Notes under the pieces: model-generated | What the model was told of the DNA's origin: nothing | Databases searched by the model: none | What the model saw: only the letters and a program-made list of their open reading frames with translations | NCBI GenBank assembly: GCA_905236545.1 | Contig: CAJOQO010000248.1 | Span: forward strand, 1-8,661 | Direction of reading: 5' to 3' | Source of the DNA: an uncultured Lachnospiraceae bacterium | Lineage (GTDB): Bacteria; Bacillota; Clostridia; Lachnospirales; Lachnospiraceae | Length of the DNA: 8,661 nt | Shown here: positions 5,405 to 8,661 of the stretch, in pieces | Numbering within the stretch: the first letter of the stretch is position 1 | Layout of the letters: each line of letters opens with the position of its first letter | Translations under genes and position numbers: made by a program

Positions 5405-6606
5405 CCGGAAAGGAAGCGGTTGATGCGGTCCACCGGATCGAGAAGGTCGCTCAGAGAGCTGTCATGATTGAGCGAATCGATGATCAATGCTACAAATTTG
5501 CTCAGATCACAGCTTCTGTAATACGACTTCGAGAGAAGCTCCGGCTTCTGATAGATCAGATTCGTGGTGAGGAGAGAGTGGAAGACATGATTCTTCCAGG
5601 CCTCGTCAAATTTTTCCAGCCCGTCCGTGAACAGACCGAAGGTTGCGCATATGAAGATCCGTTTCGCGCCCAGCGCCTTCAGCTCCCTGGAGATCTGCAG
5701 GGCGGTATCGCCGGAGGAGATCATGTCATCGAGAAGGACGACATCCTTTCCTTCCACGGGAGCGCCGAGAAACTCATGCGCGAGAACCGGATTCTTACCG
5801 CGTACCGTTGTGGTATAGTCTTTTCTTTTGTAGAACATTCCCATGTTCACGCCAAGGACGTTTGCCATATAGACCGCACGTGAGGTTCCGGCTTCATCCG
5901 GGCTGACAATCATCAGATGATCCGGAGAGACTTTGAGATCCGGAGCCGCACGGTAGAGTCCCTTCAAAAACTGGTAAGTGGGAATGAAATTTTCGAATCC
6001 GGAAAGCGGAATCGCATTCTGGATCCGGGGATCGTGCGCGTCGAAGGTGATGATGTTGTCGACTCCCATGCGGACCAGTTCCTTCAGAGCCTGCGCACAG
6101 TCAAGCGATTCGCGGCCGGAACGCCGGTGCTGCCGGCTCTCGTAGAGATAGGGCATGATGACATTGATGCGGCGCGCCTTCCCGCCGATCGCGGCGATGA
6201 CACGCTGCAGATCGATAAAATGATCATCGGGAGACATATGGTTGACTTCGCCGCGCATCGTGTAGGTGATGCTGTAGTTGCAGACATCCACCAGAAGGAA
6301 GATATCATACCCGCGGATCGTGCCATAGATGGTGGCTTTGCCTTCCCCGGAGCCGAAACGCGGCGTATCGGTCCGGATCAGATAGCTGTTTCTTTCGTAC
6401 TCGTGAAACTGTGGATGGGAGGCATGCTTGTGGTTGCGTTCCCGCCTCCATTCCACGATATAGTTATTCACCTTCCTGCCCAGATCTTCACAGGAAGGGA
6501 GCGCAATGATCCCGAGATTGCCAAGCGGAAACGTGTCACGGTTCTTTTTTGCCGCTGCCTTGGTTCCGGAGCGTTTTGACCTGCTGCTTTTTGTTCCGTT
6601 CTGCAT
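5377..6606 (-). CDS. prs: Ribose-phosphate pyrophosphokinase (PRPP synthetase), divergent long form
   Basis: This 409-residue cytoplasmic enzyme is predicted to make PRPP from ribose 5-phosphate and ATP. Family landmarks are RGYDIFLL (98-105), PYLYESRQHRR (152-162, counterpart of PYxxYARQDRK), FDAHDP with H191 (188-193), SPDEAG (235-240), the flexible-loop lysines KRK (260-262), and the PRPP loop VVLLDDMISSGDT (289-301). It is about 90 residues longer than typical Prs (about 315), with a basic Ser/Lys-rich N-terminus (1-24) and an insertion near 50-90. The usual RQD is RQH here, and the PRPP loop differs from DDIIDTAGT. These features place it in a divergent subgroup, so a paralogue with altered regulation or substrate is possible. 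I start at ATG 6606, behind AGGAGG at 6622-6617, and not at the GTG at 6636. It is the last gene of the dnaD-dnaC operon, and its stop codon lies inside the 5356-5391 hairpin. Confidence 0.82.
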   Translation of the reverse strand: MQNGTKSSRSKRSGTKAAAKKNRDTFPLGNLGIIALPSCEDLGRKVNNYIVEWRRERNHKHASHPQFHEYERNSYLIRTDTPRFGSGEGKATIYGTIRGYDIFLLVDVCNYSITYTMRGEVNHMSPDDHFIDLQRVIAAIGGKARRINVIMPYLYESRQHRRSGRESLDCAQALKELVRMGVDNIITFDAHDPRIQNAIPLSGFENFIPTYQFLKGLYRAAPDLKVSPDHLMIVSPDEAGTSRAVYMANVLGVNMGMFYKRKDYTTTVRGKNPVLAHEFLGAPVEGKDVVLLDDMISSGDTALQISRELKALGAKRIFICATFGLFTDGLEKFDEAWKNHVFHSLLTTNLIYQKPELLSKSYYRSCDLSKFVALIIDSLNHDSSLSDLLDPVDRINRFLSGKKQAAPDR

Positions 6607-6616
6607 GTTCGAAAGG

Positions 6617-6622
6617 CCTCCT
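6617..6622 (-). promoter_or_regulatory. Ribosome binding site that fixes the prs start
   Basis: The minus strand reads AGGAGG, a perfect Shine-Dalgarno core, 10 nt before the ATG at 6606. The alternative GTG at 6636 overlaps the end of the upstream gene but has only a weak GGCAGG in front. Starting there would place this AGGAGG inside the coding region and add ten residues. Confidence 0.75.
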
Positions 6623-6632
6623 GTTATTGCTG

Positions 6633-7652
6633 TCACATCCTGCCGCCGATCCGTTTCCGGATGCGGATGTCTTCCCCAAATGCCCGGATCAGGGTAAAAT
6701 TCTCTATGATTCTGGATGAGATCCTGTCGGAATAGATTCTTCCGATCTCCAGCGGTGAGAGATTTGTTGAGATAACGATGCCCCGTCCGCTGACGATGCG
6801 GCTGTTCAGAAGCTGGAAGAGAGCAGAACCGACAAAGCTGTTCGTCAGCTCTGTGCCGAGATCATCGATGATCAGAAGGTCGCATCCCGACAGATACGCA
6901 TCGTCGAAACCATCCGGATCTTCTTCCTGGGATCTTCCAAAACGGCTTTTCGCAAGCGTGTCGAATAACACCCCGGCTGAATAGTAGATGACAGAGTGTC
7001 CTTTGTCAATGAGTTCTTTCGCGATACAATGTGTGAGAAATGTTTTTCCGAGTCCCGCGGGGCCGCTGAGCAGCAGATAGTCCTTCTGAGCGCCTTTTCC
7101 GTAGTCTTCGGCGAAACGCCTGCAGGTCCGGCAGGCGGCTGTCATGATCTCTTTCGAACTTTTCCGGGTTTTCTCATCGATCAGATCATCCCGGTAAACG
7201 CTGTCGTCAAAGGTGTCGAAGTTTTCTTTTTGAAGTACCCGGGAAAGGCCGGACTGTGTGTAGAACAGGGAGACGACTTCCCGCTCAAAACAGCGGCAGT
7301 GCTTCCGGCCGACCCGGCCGGTATCCCTGCAGACGGGGCAGCTGTACACAGGATCCAGGTAATCCGGAGCAAAACCATGCGCTTCCAGAAGCTGCCTGCG
7401 TTTCTTTTCCGGCTCGATCCCTCCGCAGGCCTCCTTCAGAAGGCTGTGGATGGAAGAGGAGTCGCCTTTTTGCGAGAGGGAATTCCGCACTGTCTGAACA
7501 GACAAAGAAGCAACCGCCCTGTCGAGCTGCGCCAGGGCGGGAACCGCTTTATATGCGGCCGCCCTGTGCTCTTCTTCAACATGGTGGTTGTCAATCCGTC
7601 GTTTTTCGTAGACACGCATGATCGCGTCATACTGTGAATTGGTAATTGACAT
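6633..7652 (-). CDS. dnaC: DnaC/DnaI-like AAA+ helicase loader
   Basis: This 339-residue cytoplasmic AAA+ ATPase is predicted to load the replicative helicase at the origin or at stalled forks. The N-terminal half (about 1-100) is helical and probably contacts the helicase. It is followed by a four-cysteine cluster, CPVC at 105-108 and CRC at 119-121, typical of zinc-binding loaders of the DnaI type. The ATPase core has Walker A GPAGLGKT (197-204), Walker B LLIIDDLG (259-266), sensor STNL (295-298) and an arginine-finger stretch YSDRISSRI (307-315). The length is close to B. subtilis DnaI (about 310). The ATG at 7652 has AGGAGT at 7666-7661 with 8 nt spacing, a signal inside the end of the dnaD gene, whose stop lies only 3 bp upstream. 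The alternative is a replicon- or phage-type DnaC, but the neighbouring dnaD and housekeeping prs make the chromosomal loader more likely. Confidence 0.88.
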   Translation of the reverse strand: MSITNSQYDAIMRVYEKRRIDNHHVEEEHRAAAYKAVPALAQLDRAVASLSVQTVRNSLSQKGDSSSIHSLLKEACGGIEPEKKRRQLLEAHGFAPDYLDPVYSCPVCRDTGRVGRKHCRCFEREVVSLFYTQSGLSRVLQKENFDTFDDSVYRDDLIDEKTRKSSKEIMTAACRTCRRFAEDYGKGAQKDYLLLSGPAGLGKTFLTHCIAKELIDKGHSVIYYSAGVLFDTLAKSRFGRSQEEDPDGFDDAYLSGCDLLIIDDLGTELTNSFVGSALFQLLNSRIVSGRGIVISTNLSPLEIGRIYSDRISSRIIENFTLIRAFGEDIRIRKRIGGRM

Positions 7653-7655
7653 CCG

Positions 7656-8645
7656 TCAGGACTCCTGTGATAATTCCTGCGCTCTTATGACACTGTCCGC
7701 AACTGCGTCCCAGTCGGTCCCGGAGGGCTCGAAATTCAGGAAACGGCCGGCGGATGCGCCTGTGCCTGCCGCGCGCGGGCTTCCTGCCTGCAGACGGGAA
7801 ACATTCCCCCTGGCGCGGTCAGAAGAGCGTTCATGCCTGCGGTCCAGAGCTTCGACATCCTGAACACTCCTGGCACCGCTTTCGCTCCAGCTTTTCAGGA
7901 TGGAATCCAGATAGGGAAAGCTTGCCTTCCCGGTCTGCAGAATCGTACGTCTGCAGCCCAGAAGAATCACATCCATGGGAAGCGCGTATCCGTTCATCCA
8001 GCGATCCATATATTCCCTCTCACCGGGAGTCGGAACGTGATCCTTGATCCCAAGGGAGCGGAATATCGTAAAATAAGTATCCCGGATGCCGGAGCCTTCC
8101 CTGCGCGCCTGCTCCACGGTGGTGATCCCCTGCTGCGCCCAGTTGACGGCAACCTTCTGGATATACCGGAAACTGGTATGATTCATGGAGATGCAGTAAT
8201 CCAGCAGGTAATCCACCAGATCGATATTCATATCAAGATCGGTAAGGAAATAAACCAGCGTTTCCTGCTCCGAGGAGGAGAGGGGACGTCCAAGATAGCT
8301 CTCGGCCACAAAGACGAGTCTTCCGATCTCTTCTCTGGAATACTTCGGGGCAGGCCGGAATTCTGTGATCTTGTTTCCGGAGGCTGCCGCATCCGAAGGC
8401 TGTACCTCCGGCGGCTCCCCCTCGTCGGGATCCTCTATCAGATCCAGACACTTCTGCTTCTGCCAGTATCCCATGGCGCGCCTGACATCTGATTCCGTAT
8501 AATTCAGCGCATCCGCGATGCGCGGGATGGAAATGTCATTCTGGCCGCTTTGCGCGCAGCGCAGCAGATACAGGTATATTTTTACAAAATCCCCGCTTGA
8601 TGTGGGCATGAACTGATCGATAAATGTGTTCTCAATCATGGTCAT
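7656..8645 (-). CDS. dnaD: DnaD-family primosome protein with two DnaB_2/DDBH2 domains
   Basis: This 329-residue protein is predicted to help remodel DNA and recruit the helicase loader during replication initiation or restart. Residues 1-70 look like a winged-helix domain (DISIPRIADALNYTESDVRRAM, about 37-58, is the helix-turn-helix). An acidic, Pro/Ala-rich linker covers about 71-100. Two DDBH2 domains follow at about 103-180 and 187-265. Each carries the Y-x3-I/V-x3-W type motif of the family, as YIQKVAVNW (161-169) and YLDSILKSW (245-253). The basic linker (268-300) and a short conserved-looking tail (FLNFEPSGTDWD) resemble ends of DnaD-like proteins and may bind DNA. The ATG at 8645 has GGAG at 8658-8655, 9 nt upstream; Met3 is worse spaced. 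The next gene upstream and the operon promoter are outside the window. Confidence 0.85.
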   Translation of the reverse strand: MTMIENTFIDQFMPTSSGDFVKIYLYLLRCAQSGQNDISIPRIADALNYTESDVRRAMGYWQKQKCLDLIEDPDEGEPPEVQPSDAAASGNKITEFRPAPKYSREEIGRLVFVAESYLGRPLSSSEQETLVYFLTDLDMNIDLVDYLLDYCISMNHTSFRYIQKVAVNWAQQGITTVEQARREGSGIRDTYFTIFRSLGIKDHVPTPGEREYMDRWMNGYALPMDVILLGCRRTILQTGKASFPYLDSILKSWSESGARSVQDVEALDRRHERSSDRARGNVSRLQAGSPRAAGTGASAGRFLNFEPSGTDWDAVADSVIRAQELSQES

Positions 8646-8661
8646 GCCGCCGTTCTCCGGC

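Noticed and set aside
5917..6579. Plus-strand frame of 220 codons
   Set aside because: It is antisense to the PRPP synthetase and reflects its codon bias; no domain is visible.
6996..8492. Plus-strand frames opposite dnaC and dnaD (6996-7637 and 7833-8492)
   Set aside because: Both are shadows of well-supported minus-strand genes and lack family motifs.
1..8661. Replication origin, DnaA boxes, tRNA, riboswitch, CRISPR or mobile elements
   Set aside because: I looked for these because of the replication and purine genes. I saw no clear DnaA-box cluster, tRNA-like fold, purine riboswitch core, spaced direct repeats or transposase.

Overview
The window looks like chromosomal DNA of a fairly GC-rich Firmicute, most likely a Clostridia/Lachnospiraceae member. 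The basis is the gene families and order: a DnaD-type primosome protein next to a DnaI/DnaC-like loader, a YhaO/YhaN nuclease pair, and a PurO-type cyclohydrolase next to a free-standing AICAR formyltransferase. Strong AGGAGG-type ribosome binding sites fit this too. The assignment is inferred from protein families, not from any search.

Layout. Positions 1-12 hold the first four codons of a divergent minus-strand gene that leaves the window. Positions 13-210 are a divergent control region. Its core is a perfect 30-bp palindrome (65-94) whose two ends each overlap an outward-facing extended -10 element. Rightwards come a SbcD/YhaO-like nuclease gene (211-1269) and a SbcC/YhaN-like ATPase gene (1270-3246), which abut exactly. 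The ATPase carries an internal tandem repeat and a predicted membrane hairpin. A near-consensus sigma-A promoter (TTGACA, 17 bp, TATGAT) then starts a two-gene purine operon: IMP cyclohydrolase (3365-4096) and AICAR formyltransferase (4130-5311). Together these replace bifunctional PurH for the last two steps to IMP.

A 17-bp perfect hairpin (5356-5391) separates this operon from a convergent minus-strand operon and overlaps the last codons of that operon's final gene. In transcription order the minus-strand operon is dnaD-like (8645-7656), dnaC/dnaI-like (7652-6633) and a divergent PRPP synthetase (6606-5377), packed with 3 and 26 bp between genes. It couples two replication-restart or initiation proteins with a nucleotide-precursor enzyme, and its product PRPP feeds the purine pathway whose last two steps are encoded convergently.

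Almost all of the window is ordinary coding sequence. I see no CRISPR array, prophage, insertion sequence, RNA gene or recognisable defence or novel system. The points most worth a second look are the palindromic divergent promoter, the membrane-hairpin and repeat architecture of the YhaN-like protein, the two mutually exclusive hairpins ahead of the nuclease ribosome binding site, the divergent PRPP synthetase in a replication operon, and the hairpin shared with its stop codon.
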